The position numbers were made by a program, and so were the translations under genes. From an uncultured Alphaproteobacteria bacterium (GTDB taxonomy: Bacteria; Pseudomonadota; Alphaproteobacteria; UBA8366; GCA-2717185): 32,638 nucleotides of DNA. The first letter of the stretch is position 1, and the number at the start of each line of letters is the position of its first letter. The notes beneath the pieces were generated by a model. That model worked only from the letters and a program-made list of their open reading frames with translations, was not told where the DNA came from and did not search any database. This document shows, one piece after another, positions 1-8,066 of the stretch. The stretch spans positions 1 through 32,638 of the forward strand of contig CALSRA010000016.1 in the NCBI GenBank assembly GCA_943788635.1. Direction: 5' to 3'.

Positions 1-220
1 GGGCAGCCTGACCCGATTGCGAGAAAAATTGCAGTAACTTGCGGTAATCCACAAGCGGCGACTTTCGAATCCAGGAGAATTTCGATTCTGCGCAAGACGT
101 GATTGACGCTCGACGTGATATCGCGTTTCTTCGGTTTTTCAGCGGGGTAGCACCGTTCCGGTCTTTTCTGACGCGAACAGGCCCCGCCACAACATAGTTT
201 CAGTTTCGGAGTAATTTTCG

Positions 221-889
221 ATGTCCAGCCGCACCATCCCGATGACCGATGCGATTTATGACTATTACCTTGGTGCATCGCTACGGGAAGACGACGTCCT
301 GGCGCGGTTGCGTGCGAAAACCTCGGAACATCCAGAAGGCAATATGCGGATTTCGCCCGAGCAGGGACAGTTCATGCGGTTCCTCGTTCGCCTTATCGGC
401 GCGCGGCAGGCGATCGAAATCGGTACCTATACCGGTTACAGTACGCTTTCGGTGGCGCTGGCCATGCCGGCCGGATCGCGTCTCGTTGCCTGCGAGCGGC
501 GGCCGCAATGGCCGCGAATCGGTCAGCCCTACTGGGAGGAAGCCGGGGTCGGCGACATTATCGACCTGCGGATCGGCAAGGCGGTGGAAACATTGACGGC
601 GATGGTCGATGCGGGCGAGGCGGGACAGTATGATTTTGCCTTCATCGACGGCGACAAGAAGAATTACATCAATTATTACGAGCTTTGCCTGAAACTCGTC
701 CGGCCGGGTGGCGTGATCGCGATAGACAACATGTTGTGGAGTGGCCGTCTTGTGGATCAATCCCTAGACGATCTAGCGGCAAATGCGATCCGCGATCTAA
801 ATGAAATGATCAGGGATGATGAACGTGTCGATTCAAGTCTTCTGCCTATAGGCGATGGTCTGGCCCTGGTACGACCGTTAGGACATTGA
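221..889 (+). CDS. class I SAM-dependent O-methyltransferase (caffeoyl-CoA OMT-like)
   Basis: A 222-residue soluble methyltransferase of the caffeoyl-CoA/catechol O-methyltransferase type. Visible family signs are the SAM-binding motif I around residues 65-75 (AIEIGTYTGYSTLSVA), the acidic motif DFAFIDGDKKNYINYYE near residues 138-155, whose Asp residues usually bind the divalent metal, and GGVIAIDNMLWSGRL near 167-181. Length matches the family (about 220). The ATG is preceded by GGAG eight bases upstream. It would transfer a methyl group from SAM to a hydroxyl of a small aromatic or acyl substrate; the substrate cannot be read from sequence. It stands alone, with no gene in the 220 bases upstream. 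Confidence 0.9.
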   Translation: MSSRTIPMTDAIYDYYLGASLREDDVLARLRAKTSEHPEGNMRISPEQGQFMRFLVRLIGARQAIEIGTYTGYSTLSVALAMPAGSRLVACERRPQWPRIGQPYWEEAGVGDIIDLRIGKAVETLTAMVDAGEAGQYDFAFIDGDKKNYINYYELCLKLVRPGGVIAIDNMLWSGRLVDQSLDDLAANAIRDLNEMIRDDERVDSSLLPIGDGLALVRPLGH

Positions 890-958
890 TTCACCTTGGC
901 GGAAAACGACTTTTTTGGCTTACGGAAACAACATTTCAGGCGAATGTAAGACTCGCTA

Positions 959-973
959 TTAACGTATTGTTAA
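959..973. promoter_or_regulatory. CtrA-type site TTAA-N7-TTAA
   Basis: TTAACGTATTGTTAA lies in an AT-rich island between the O-methyltransferase and the small secreted protein gene. It matches the alphaproteobacterial CtrA full-site pattern TTAA-N7-TTAA exactly. A perfect palindrome ATTACGTAAT (976-985) and an inverted repeat GTTAA-TCG-TTAAC (993-1005) follow directly. The match is by eye and such AT-rich sites can arise by chance. Confidence 0.4.
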
Positions 974-1067
974 GAATTACGTAATATTCCTTGTTAATCG
1001 TTAACTTCTATGATTCATTACGTCATAGTTGTTCAATTGTCTTACGATTCGATGGAATTATTGCCAA

Positions 1068-1379
1068 ATGCTTAAGCGTAGCGCTGCAGTATTCACCTTG
1101 GCCCTCATCGCATTGGCTGCCCCTGCTGGGACGGCGGAAGAAACCGTTAAATCCAGCTGTGAAAGCCGCGAAACGGTGTTGTCGTTCCTGTCCAAGCAAT
1201 ATTCCGAAGCCCCCGTCGCCATGGGCGTATCAAAGAACGGTGGGCTGGTCGAAGTCCTGACCTCGGGCCCCGGATCGACGTTTACAATTATTGTGACCAC
1301 GCCAAACGGTCAGACCTGCATGGTTGCCGCTGGTGATGGCTGGGAAAGCCTGGCTTCACTGCCGAAAACAGGCGTCTGA
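1068..1379 (+). CDS. small secreted protein of unknown function
   Basis: About 103 residues. I chose the ATG at 1068 because it begins a typical signal peptide (MLKRSAAVFTLALIALAAPAGTA, with likely cleavage before EE); an upstream ATG at 1029 would place 13 unhydrophobic residues before it. The mature part has two Cys (one in SSCESRETV, one in GQTCMV) that could form a disulfide in the periplasm, and a region GSTFTIIVTTPNGQTCMVAAGDGWE resembling small hypothetical periplasmic proteins of alphaproteobacteria. I do not recognise a characterised family. Upstream lies an AT-rich stretch with a CtrA-like motif. It is convergent with the DUF192 gene. Confidence 0.7.
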   Translation: MLKRSAAVFTLALIALAAPAGTAEETVKSSCESRETVLSFLSKQYSEAPVAMGVSKNGGLVEVLTSGPGSTFTIIVTTPNGQTCMVAAGDGWESLASLPKTGV

Positions 1380-1421
1380 CATACGGCTGTTTCCAAGGGC
1401 CCGCCTGAGCAGGCCCAACTG

Positions 1422-1895
1422 TCATTCCTTGAAAATCTGATGCCGGACCCGATCACCGGCTTTGATGCGCAGCCGGCTGGCGGAACCGCTGTTCAGTTCC
1501 AGCACGGCCATGACCCTGCCGCGTGACCGGACAGGTTCCAGCGAGTGTGGAACGGTGCGTTCGCGAATGCTTTCGATTGTTCCATCAGCCTTGATGAAGA
1601 ACATGTCGAGCGGAATGAAGGTGTTCTTCATCCAGAATGAAACCCGTTGCGGCCGTTTATACGGAAACAGCATGCCGGCATCGGCATCCATCTGGCGGCG
1701 GAACATCAGGCCCTGGGCTTGCCGGCCGGGCGTATCCGCCATTTCCACGCGGAATGTCTGTGCGCCATCCGCCGTTTCAATGGTCAGTTCGGACCATTCG
1801 AAGGTTTCCTGCGCGAAGGCGGGTCCGGCAAACAGCAGGATGGCAAACAGTGCGCCAGCAAACCGTATTACCGGAATATGTCCGATCCCGGTCAC
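1422..1895 (-). CDS. DUF192 family secreted protein
   Basis: A 157-residue protein of the DUF192 family (COG1430), function unknown. Family motifs are plain: TPGRQAQGLMFRRQMDADAGMLFPY, VSFWMKNTFIPLDMFFI and a closing VLELNSGSASRLRIKAGDRV. The N-terminus is a signal peptide or anchor (IRFAGALFAILLFAGPAFAQ). The start is a GTG at 1895 that overlaps the stop codon of cysQ (TAGTG), which implies translational coupling in one transcript with cysQ and the MEMO1-AMMECR1 gene. Because of a frameshift in cysQ, a raw reading joins the N-terminal half of CysQ to this protein; that fusion is an artefact of the shift. Confidence 0.85.
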   Translation of the reverse strand: MTGIGHIPVIRFAGALFAILLFAGPAFAQETFEWSELTIETADGAQTFRVEMADTPGRQAQGLMFRRQMDADAGMLFPYKRPQRVSFWMKNTFIPLDMFFIKADGTIESIRERTVPHSLEPVRSRGRVMAVLELNSGSASRLRIKAGDRVRHQIFKE

Positions 1896-2669
1896 TAGGT
1901 CAGTTTGCCCCAGGCGATGAAATACGGATTCAGCAGCGGTGACTTGGCATAGCGCAGTGGTTCGCCGTCTTCCGTCGTCACCCGGCCACCGGCAGCAAGC
2001 AGGATCGCGTGTCCTGCGGCCGTGTCCCATTCCATCGTATTGCCGAACCGCGGGTAGACATCCGCTTCGCCGGCGGCGAGCAGGCAGAATTTCAGGGAGC
2101 TGCCGGCGTTCTTGACCCCGGCGAGGGGGCGGCCCTTCAGGAAGGCTTCCAGTGTCTCCTTGTCGCCATGACGGCGACTGGCCAGGACGGTCACGCCCTC
2201 TTCCGGGACGTCGCGAACGGAAATGGCGGAAGTCGCTTTCCCATCCTCGGCAAGGGTTGCGCCCTGACCGACCACGCCGGTATAGGTCGTGCCCAGCACT
2301 GGTGCATAGATCACCCCCATCACCGGGGGTGCGGTCGACGACCAGCGCGATATTGACGGTGAACTCGCCATTGCGGTTCAGGAATTCCTTGGTGCCGTCG
2401 AGCGGGTCGACCAGCCAGAACGGTCCGTCGCCAACTTCCGGTATATTGCCCTGCGAGGCGGCTTCCTCGGCAACAATGGGAATGTCCGGCGCCAGCGCCT
2501 TCAGTGCCGGCGTAATGATTGCCTCTGCCTTGATATCAGCGGCGGTAACGGGTGAATCGTCTTCCTTGAAATCGGCCGTGAAGTCTGTCGCATAGACCTC
2601 CATGATCGCCTTGCCGGCATCATGTGAAATGGCAACGATGGCGGGGAGAAGGGAGCTGTAATCGGTCAT
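1895..2669 (-). pseudogene. cysQ: 3'(2'),5'-bisphosphate nucleotidase CysQ, frameshifted
   Basis: Inositol-monophosphatase-superfamily enzyme that would hydrolyse PAP to AMP in sulfate assimilation and nucleotide recycling. Residues 1-115 read in one frame (metal motifs VAEEAASQG and WLVDPLDGTKEFL), the rest in another (GVIYAPVLGTTYTG, then GNTMEWDTAAGHAILLAAGG). The break lies at the five-G run 2325-2329. Removing one base gives the join DRTPVMGVIYAP and a full 257-residue protein, the usual length. All catalytic motifs are present, so this is one homopolymer indel in an otherwise sound gene, either a sequencing error or a very recent mutation. The start ATG at 2669 is 13 bases below the stop of the MEMO1-AMMECR1 gene. 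Confidence 0.85.
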
Positions 2670-2682
2670 ACCGTTCCATCAG

Positions 2683-4059
2683 TCATGGGTTGCAGGCTGT
2701 CGTGGTAAATCGCCACGCTGCGAAACTATCCGACCAATGGTTCCGCGTCATCCCCGCTTTGTGTTTGAGATGCGACATGAATTCGGCCGGGTCCGGCAGT
2801 TCCTCCCAGACCTGCGGCAGGAAGACGGCGCGCTTGTTCCCGTCGCGGATGATCAATCCGTCTGTTCCGGGGCGAAGTTGCGCCATGAAATCGGGCTCGC
2901 TGCTGAACGACATGGCCTGGGGATGCCGAGCAATGATATCGACAGGGTCAGGCCGGTGGCTTCTTCTTCCTGCAAGGGGGGGAAGCGATGGTCGCAGAAG
3001 GCGGCGGCCCAGGCGTTTTTCGACGACATCCGCCACCAGGGGGCGTTGCGCTTCGATCATGCCGATACAGCCGCGCAGTCGCCCATCCTTCTTCAATGTC
3101 ACGAAGGTCGCGCGTTTGCCTGCAGCGCCGGTGCGAAACTGTCGACATCGACGGCCGGGGCTTTTCCTTTGGCGAGGCCATGCCGGATCGCGGCACCGGG
3201 CGACCCGGTGCAACTCGCTGCGGTGCTGGTCCAGCAGCGTGCGGTCATCGGTTTCGGCGGCATTGTCGAAGCGCCAGGTGCCATAGCCGACCACGCGCGG
3301 TCGCGGCTGCCGGCCGTATCTCCCGAATTACACAACCCGACCCGGGTTACCGACATGTTCCGGGATTTCGCCGTTAACGAGCATGCCGGCGATCGGGGGC
3401 CCGGCCGCAGGCCTGCATCGGGGCGATATCTTCGGGGCGCAGGCTTTCAATGGATTCCGCCGTGGCGGTGTCAATCCGCTGAGCGGTCGCATAATCCTCG
3501 AAATGGCTGAGGTCGGAGCTGATGACAATCAGCGTTTCCGGCCGCCGCCCCATAACCGGTCGAGGATTTCCGCGACCTTGTCGCCTTCGCACTGGCCGAC
3601 AACCAGCGGGACCAGCTTGAAATCGCCTAGGGTTTCCCTGCAGGAAGGGCAGCTGCACTTCGAGTGAATGTTCCTCAAGATGGACATCGTCGCGCAGGAC
3701 AAGTTGCGGCAGGTCGCTGATCGCCCTCGATTGCCGCACGGTCAACCGGGACCGGGCCAATCGGCGTTGCGAAACGCTCACTCACCGGTGCGGCAACGCC
3801 CGCGAACCCGACGCGGTGCGCCGGGCCCAGCAGCACCACCCGGGTGATCGTCCCGGCAGCAGGCATCAGCGTCGCATAGACCTGTCCCGCGGTCGCACCC
3901 GGAATAGATATAGCCGGCATGCCGTGTGCACTGATCGCCTTGGGCGCGGGGGACGTCGCAACGATCCCGGCGAGATACTTCTGAACCGTCGAGGACAGTT
4001 CATGGCGGTTCTGCGGATAGAAACATGCCGGCGACGGCAGCGGCGCGTGTCTTTCCCAT
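2683..4059 (-). pseudogene. fused AmmeMemoRadiSam protein B-A (MEMO1-AMMECR1), multiply frameshifted
   Basis: Reading across frames gives a MEMO1-like domain (MGKTRAAAVAGMF, YPQNRHELSSTVQKYLAG, HAGYIYSG, VVLLGPAHRVGFAG, EEHSLEVQLPFLQ, LIVISSDLSHFEDY, NSGDTAG, VVGYGTWRF). An AMMECR1 domain follows directly (LLDQHRSELHRVAR, FVTLKKDGRLRGCIG, FSSEPDFMAQLRPGTDGLII, FLPQVWEELPDPAEF, HLKHKAGM). No stop and no good start separates VVGYGTWRF from the AMMECR1 part, so the two were one protein of about 455 residues. At least eight single or double base shifts break it, for example at the T5 run 3016-3020. MEMO1 resembles non-haem iron dioxygenases; the biochemical role of the trio is not known. The ATG at 4059 (MGKTRA) fits the family better than a nearby TTG. 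Confidence 0.8.
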
Positions 4060-4166
4060 ATCAAGGCCTGCCTGTTTTGTTTCAGCCCGTGCGTGTAGCG
4101 GCATCATCAATTGAATTGGTCTGTTCAATATACAATATATGGCGTGTAAAATCGTAAGTTGAAGCC

Positions 4167-5291
4167 ATGAACGCATGTGATCAGGATATTATCGAAGGCA
4201 CACCCGGTCGCCACTGGCAGATGCAGTCGGACGGGCGGGTTCAATGCGACATCTGCCCCGCGGGAATGCCGGTTGCATGAAGGGCAACGCGGGTTGTGTT
4301 TTGTGCGGGGCACGGCACGATGACGCCATTGTCCTGACCACATACGGCCGCTCCAGCGGGTTCTGCATCGACCCGCATCGAGAAAAAGCCGCTGAACCAT
4401 TTCCTGCCGGGCACGCCGGTGCTGTCCTTCGGGGACGGCGGGGTGCAACCTGACCTGCAAGTTCTGCCAGCACTGGGATATTTCGAAATCGCGGGAAATG
4501 GACCGGCTGATGGATCAGGCGCCCGCCCGAACTGATTGCGGGTGGCGGCGCAGCGCCATGGTTGCCGGTCGGTCGCCTATACCTATAACGATCCGGTCAT
4601 CTTCCACGAATACGCCATTGATGTCGCCGCCGCGTGCAGGGATCGGAATATCCGCAGTGTCGCGGTATCGGCGGGATATGTTAAGGAAGCGGCACGGGCC
4701 GAGTTCTACGGGGCGATGGACGCGGCGAATATCGATCTGAAGGCTTTCACGGAAGGCTTCTACCGAAAGCTTTGCACAGCGACGCTGGGGGCGGTTGTGG
4801 AAACGTTGAAATATATTGCGCAGGAAACCGATGTCTGGCTGGAAATCACGACCTTGCTGATCCCCGGCGAAAACGATTCCGAAGCCGAAATCGAAGCGCT
4901 GACACAATGGGTTTTTTGAAAATCTTGGCCCGGATGTGCCGCTGCATTTCACTGCCTTCCATCCGGATTACCGGATGCTGGACAAGCCGGCGACACCGCC
5001 CGAAACGGTGATCCGCGCCTGGCGCATCGCGCGCAAGAACGGCATTCACCATGTCTATACCGGCAATATCTCGCACAAGGAAACCGGCAGCACCTATTGC
5101 CAAAGCTGCGGGCTGCGCCTGATCGGCCGCGACTGGCACGCGCTATCGGACTGGCGGCTGACCCAGGCCGGACACTGTGCGCGTTGCGGGACGCATTGCG
5201 CGGGCGTGTTTGAGGAGGAAACCCGGCAACTGGGGGCGCAAGCGCCAGGCCCATCCGGCTTGGTGGCGATTCGGCCAGGGTGGTGCACTGA
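4167..5291 (+). pseudogene. AmmeMemoRadiSam system radical SAM enzyme, multiply frameshifted
   Basis: Reading across frames recovers a near-complete radical SAM protein of about 370 residues. In order: PGRHWQMQSDGRVQCDICP, RECRLHEGQRGLCFVRG, IVLTTYGRSSGFCIDP, the 4Fe-4S motif CNLTCKFCQHWD (CxxxCxxC) near base 4445, YTYNDPVIFHEYA, MDAANIDLKAFTEGFYRKL, TTLLIPGENDSEAEIEALTQWVF, LGPDVPLHFTAFHPDYRMLD, and a C-terminal zinc-ribbon-like part with CQSC and CARC. Every expected motif is present, but about eight one-base indels break the frame, several in homopolymers (C4 at 4256-4259, G4 at 4440-4443, T6 at 4912-4917). Divergent from the MEMO1-AMMECR1 gene; the probable stop overlaps the next ATG (TGATG at 5289-5293). 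Confidence 0.82.
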
Positions 5292-5914
5292 TGAGCGATG
5301 ATTCACCCCTTGATCCCAAGGTTCATGAAGGGCGCGGTACGCGCGCATTACCTGCCGCTGCTGTCGCGATATGGCGATACCAACATGGTCGTGGACTTCC
5401 AGCATGCCGGAAACCCATCAGGCTCGATTCGGCATCCTCGCGGGGATTGATGATATTTCCGACAAATCGATTCTCGATGTCGGTTGCAGTGTCGGTCATT
5501 TCGCCGGCTGGCTGCAGGAGCGCGGATATGAAGGGGAGTATCTGGGCGTCGACCTGCTGCCGGAAATGGTCGACCGGGCGCGCCAATGCCCATCCGGGTT
5601 TCCGTTTCGAACGCGCGGACCTGCTGGACCCGAAGACCAGTTATGTCGCCGACTACGTGATGTCGAGCGGCATATTCCATCTCGGCGACCAGGAGTTCAT
5701 GCAGCGCATGATCACGGCAATGTTCAAGTCCTGCCGCAAGGGGGTGGCGATCAACAGCCTGTCCTCCTGGGATGACTTCAATTCACAGGCCGGGTTCTTC
5801 TGTGCTGACCCGCTGAAGACTCTTGAATTCTGCCGGACGCTGACCCCGCAGCTTCTGATGCGGCACGACTACCTGCCGCATGACTTTACGATCTTCCTGT
5901 TCCGGGACCAGTGA
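5291..5914 (+). pseudogene. class I SAM-dependent methyltransferase next to the AmmeMemoRadiSam genes, frameshifted
   Basis: Starting at the ATG that overlaps the radical SAM stop, the restored protein is about 205 residues. It reads MSDDSPLDPKVHEGAVRAHYLPLLSRYG in part, then SILDVGCSVGHFAGWLQERGYEG (SAM motif I), YLGVDLLPEMVDRARQ, GFRFERADLLD, and YVMSSGIFHLGDQEFM in the motif IV region. The C-terminal half, from about 5590, is uninterrupted and ends FTIFLFRDQ. Three one-base indels near 5330, 5410 and 5588 break it. The close coupling suggests a role tied to the radical SAM system, but the substrate is unknown. Beyond this gene frames become clean again. Confidence 0.75.
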
Positions 5915-5983
5915 CCGGCGCTTGACGGGTAAGGCGCTTCGCCGGATGCTTTGCTGACTTCACAGACCAGAGGATATCCTTAC

Positions 5984-7000
5984 ATGCAGATCGTAATGCC
6001 GGACGCACGGTTCGACGGGGACGCGGAATTTGAACAGGCGGTCATCGGCGACCGGGCGGCGCTAAAGGTCTACAAGGCTGATACGCTGGACGATATCGCG
6101 CCTGAGGTCTGGGCGGCGACGGACGCGCTGATGATCTGGGGCAGGATCCGCTGCGACCGCGCGATGATGGACCGGGTACCGAACTGCCGGGTCGTCGTGC
6201 GCATGGGTGTCGGTTTCGATGCGATCGATATCGTGGAAGCGGGCGCGCGCGGTATTGCCGCCTGTAATGTTCCGGATTATGGCACCACTGATGTGGCCGA
6301 TCATGCCATCGGGCTGATGCTCGGCCTGACCCGGGGGATCGTGCGCCACCACACCGCGCTGGTCGATGAACCGGTTGCGCAATGGAAGGCCATCGACACG
6401 CCGGTCGTGCGGCGGGCACGGGGGCTGACCTATGGCGTGGTCGGCTGCGGCCGTATCGGCACGGCGTCGGGCCTGCGGGCCAAGGCGCTGGGCATGCGGG
6501 TTGTCTTTTATGACCCGAACCTGCCGGATGGTGCCGATCAGGCGGTTGGGTTCGAGCGCTGCGAAAGCCTGGAAGACCTGTTGCGTGAAGCCGATGTGGT
6601 GACCCTGCATACGCCGCTGACCGAACGCACGCGCGGCATGATCAACGGCCAGACCCTGTCCTGCATGAAGCAGGATGCGATCCTGATCAACACCTCGCGC
6701 GGTGAGGTTGTGGAACTGGACGCGGTCACCGAAGCGGTGCGGTCGGGTCGGATTGCGGCGGCGGGGCTGGACGTGCTGCCGCAGGAACCGCCGGATCCGC
6801 ATCACCCGTTGTTCCGGGCACTGAAGGATCGCGAGGACTGGACCACCGGCCGGATCATCGTGACACCGCATGCGGCATGGTACAGCCCGGATGGCGCCCG
6901 CGATTGCCGCGAGAAGGCGGCGCGCACGATCATCAATTACCTGACCGGCGAGCCACTGCGAAACTGTGTGAACGAGGCGTATTTGAGGAATCCGCGTTAG
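5984..7000 (+). CDS. C-terminal-binding-protein-like D-2-hydroxyacid dehydrogenase
   Basis: A 338-residue NAD(P)-dependent dehydrogenase that should interconvert a 2-hydroxyacid and its 2-oxoacid. The Rossmann motif is GVVGCGRIGTASGLRAKALGM (about residues 150-170) followed by the acidic-end strand VVFYDPN. Catalytic residues fit the family: Arg in LINTSRGEVVEL, Glu in DVLPQEPPDP and His in VTPHAAWYSPDG. The PHHPLFRAL and WYSPDG segments resemble the CtBP-type subfamily. I use the ATG at 5984, nine bases after AGAGGA, rather than the upstream TTG at 5951. It stands apart from nrdB, with which it converges. Confidence 0.88.
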   Translation: MQIVMPDARFDGDAEFEQAVIGDRAALKVYKADTLDDIAPEVWAATDALMIWGRIRCDRAMMDRVPNCRVVVRMGVGFDAIDIVEAGARGIAACNVPDYGTTDVADHAIGLMLGLTRGIVRHHTALVDEPVAQWKAIDTPVVRRARGLTYGVVGCGRIGTASGLRAKALGMRVVFYDPNLPDGADQAVGFERCESLEDLLREADVVTLHTPLTERTRGMINGQTLSCMKQDAILINTSRGEVVELDAVTEAVRSGRIAAAGLDVLPQEPPDPHHPLFRALKDREDWTTGRIIVTPHAAWYSPDGARDCREKAARTIINYLTGEPLRNCVNEAYLRNPR

Positions 7001-7072
7001 GCGGATTGGCCGGACTTTTGTGTTTTCTGCAAACCGTGGTCGCAGATTAATGCACTGTGCCCGGGGGTTTCT

Positions 7073-8032
7073 TTAGTCGAAAGCCTCTTCCCAAGACCCT
7101 TGCGTCGCGGCGCGGGAATATTCCGTAGAGCGGTTTTCGAAGAAATTGGTGTGCTCGACCCCGTTCAGCATTTCCTCAAGCCAGGGCAGGGGGTTACGGT
7201 CGACGTTATACATCGGCTGCAGTCCCAACTGGTTCAGCCGCCGGTCGGCAATAAAGCGGATATACTGTTTGACCTCATCGCCGGAAAGCCCTTCAACCGC
7301 GCCCAGTTCGAAGGCGAGGTCGATGAAGGCGTCCTCATGCCCGACGATGGTGTCGCAGGCGCGGTAGAGTTCGCGGCGCATCTCGTCGGTCCAGACATGC
7401 GGGTTTTCTTCGATGAAGGTGTGGAACAGCTTGATGATTGAATTGGTGTGCAGCGATTCATCGCGCGCCGACCAGGTGACGATCTGGCCCATGCCCTTCA
7501 TCTTGTTGAAGCGCGGGAAGTTCAGCAGGATCGCGAAGGACGCGAAGAGCTGCAGCCCCTCGGTGAAGGCGCCGAATACCGCCAGCGTCTTGGCGACATC
7601 TTCCGGCGTATCCACGCCCCATTGCTGCATATAGTCGTATTTATCCTTCATCTCCTTGTATTTGAGGAAGGCCTGGTATTCGGCTTCGGGAATGCCGAGC
7701 GTATCCAGCAGATGACTGTAGGCAGAGATATGGATGGTCTCGATGTTGGAAAACGCGGACAGCATCATCTGCACTTCGGTCGGTTTGAAGACCTGTGAGT
7801 AATGCTTCATGTAGCAGTTGTTCACCTCGACATCCGCCTGGGTGAAAAAACGGAAAATCTGCGTCAGCAGATTGCGTTCCGCATCATTCAGATTCCGCCG
7901 CCAGTCCTTGACGTCATCCGCCAGCGGTACTTCCTCTGGCAGCCAGTGACTGCGCTGCTGGATCAGCCAGGCGTCATAGGCCCAGGGATACTGGAACGGC
8001 TTGTAAACGGCGCGTGCATCGAGAAGCGACAT
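7073..8032 (-). CDS. nrdB: ribonucleoside-diphosphate reductase beta subunit (NrdB)
   Basis: A 319-residue class I radical-generating subunit, which houses the di-metal centre and tyrosyl radical that drive NDP reduction by NrdA. Metal-ligand and radical motifs are visible: QADVEVNNCYMKHYSQ, EVQMMLSAFSNIETIHISAYSHLLD (Glu, His and the candidate radical Tyr), WSARDESLHTNSIIK and YRACDTIVGHEDAFID. The C-terminal tail ENRSTEYSRAATQGSWEEAFD ends in acidic/aromatic residues of the type that dock on NrdA. The start MSLLDARAVYKPFQYPWAYD at 8032 is chosen because the 41 upstream codons have no family resemblance. It begins 34 bases below the nrdA stop and forms an operon with it. Confidence 0.95.
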   Translation of the reverse strand: MSLLDARAVYKPFQYPWAYDAWLIQQRSHWLPEEVPLADDVKDWRRNLNDAERNLLTQIFRFFTQADVEVNNCYMKHYSQVFKPTEVQMMLSAFSNIETIHISAYSHLLDTLGIPEAEYQAFLKYKEMKDKYDYMQQWGVDTPEDVAKTLAVFGAFTEGLQLFASFAILLNFPRFNKMKGMGQIVTWSARDESLHTNSIIKLFHTFIEENPHVWTDEMRRELYRACDTIVGHEDAFIDLAFELGAVEGLSGDEVKQYIRFIADRRLNQLGLQPMYNVDRNPLPWLEEMLNGVEHTNFFENRSTEYSRAATQGSWEEAFD

Positions 8033-8066
8033 GGCTGAAATCCCGTAATCTTGTCCGTGCCGCTGC

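Noticed and set aside
1..220. RNA gene or partial coding sequence at the left edge
   Set aside because: No convincing reading frame, tRNA-like fold or riboswitch motif could be seen.
1422..2669. A 415-residue CysQ-DUF192 fusion protein
   Set aside because: It is produced by the frameshift in cysQ; the middle third is meaningless and the real CysQ C-terminus reads in another frame.
2325..5600. Programmed frameshifting
   Set aside because: There are too many shifts, of both signs and in different genes, without slippery heptamers or consistent downstream structures.
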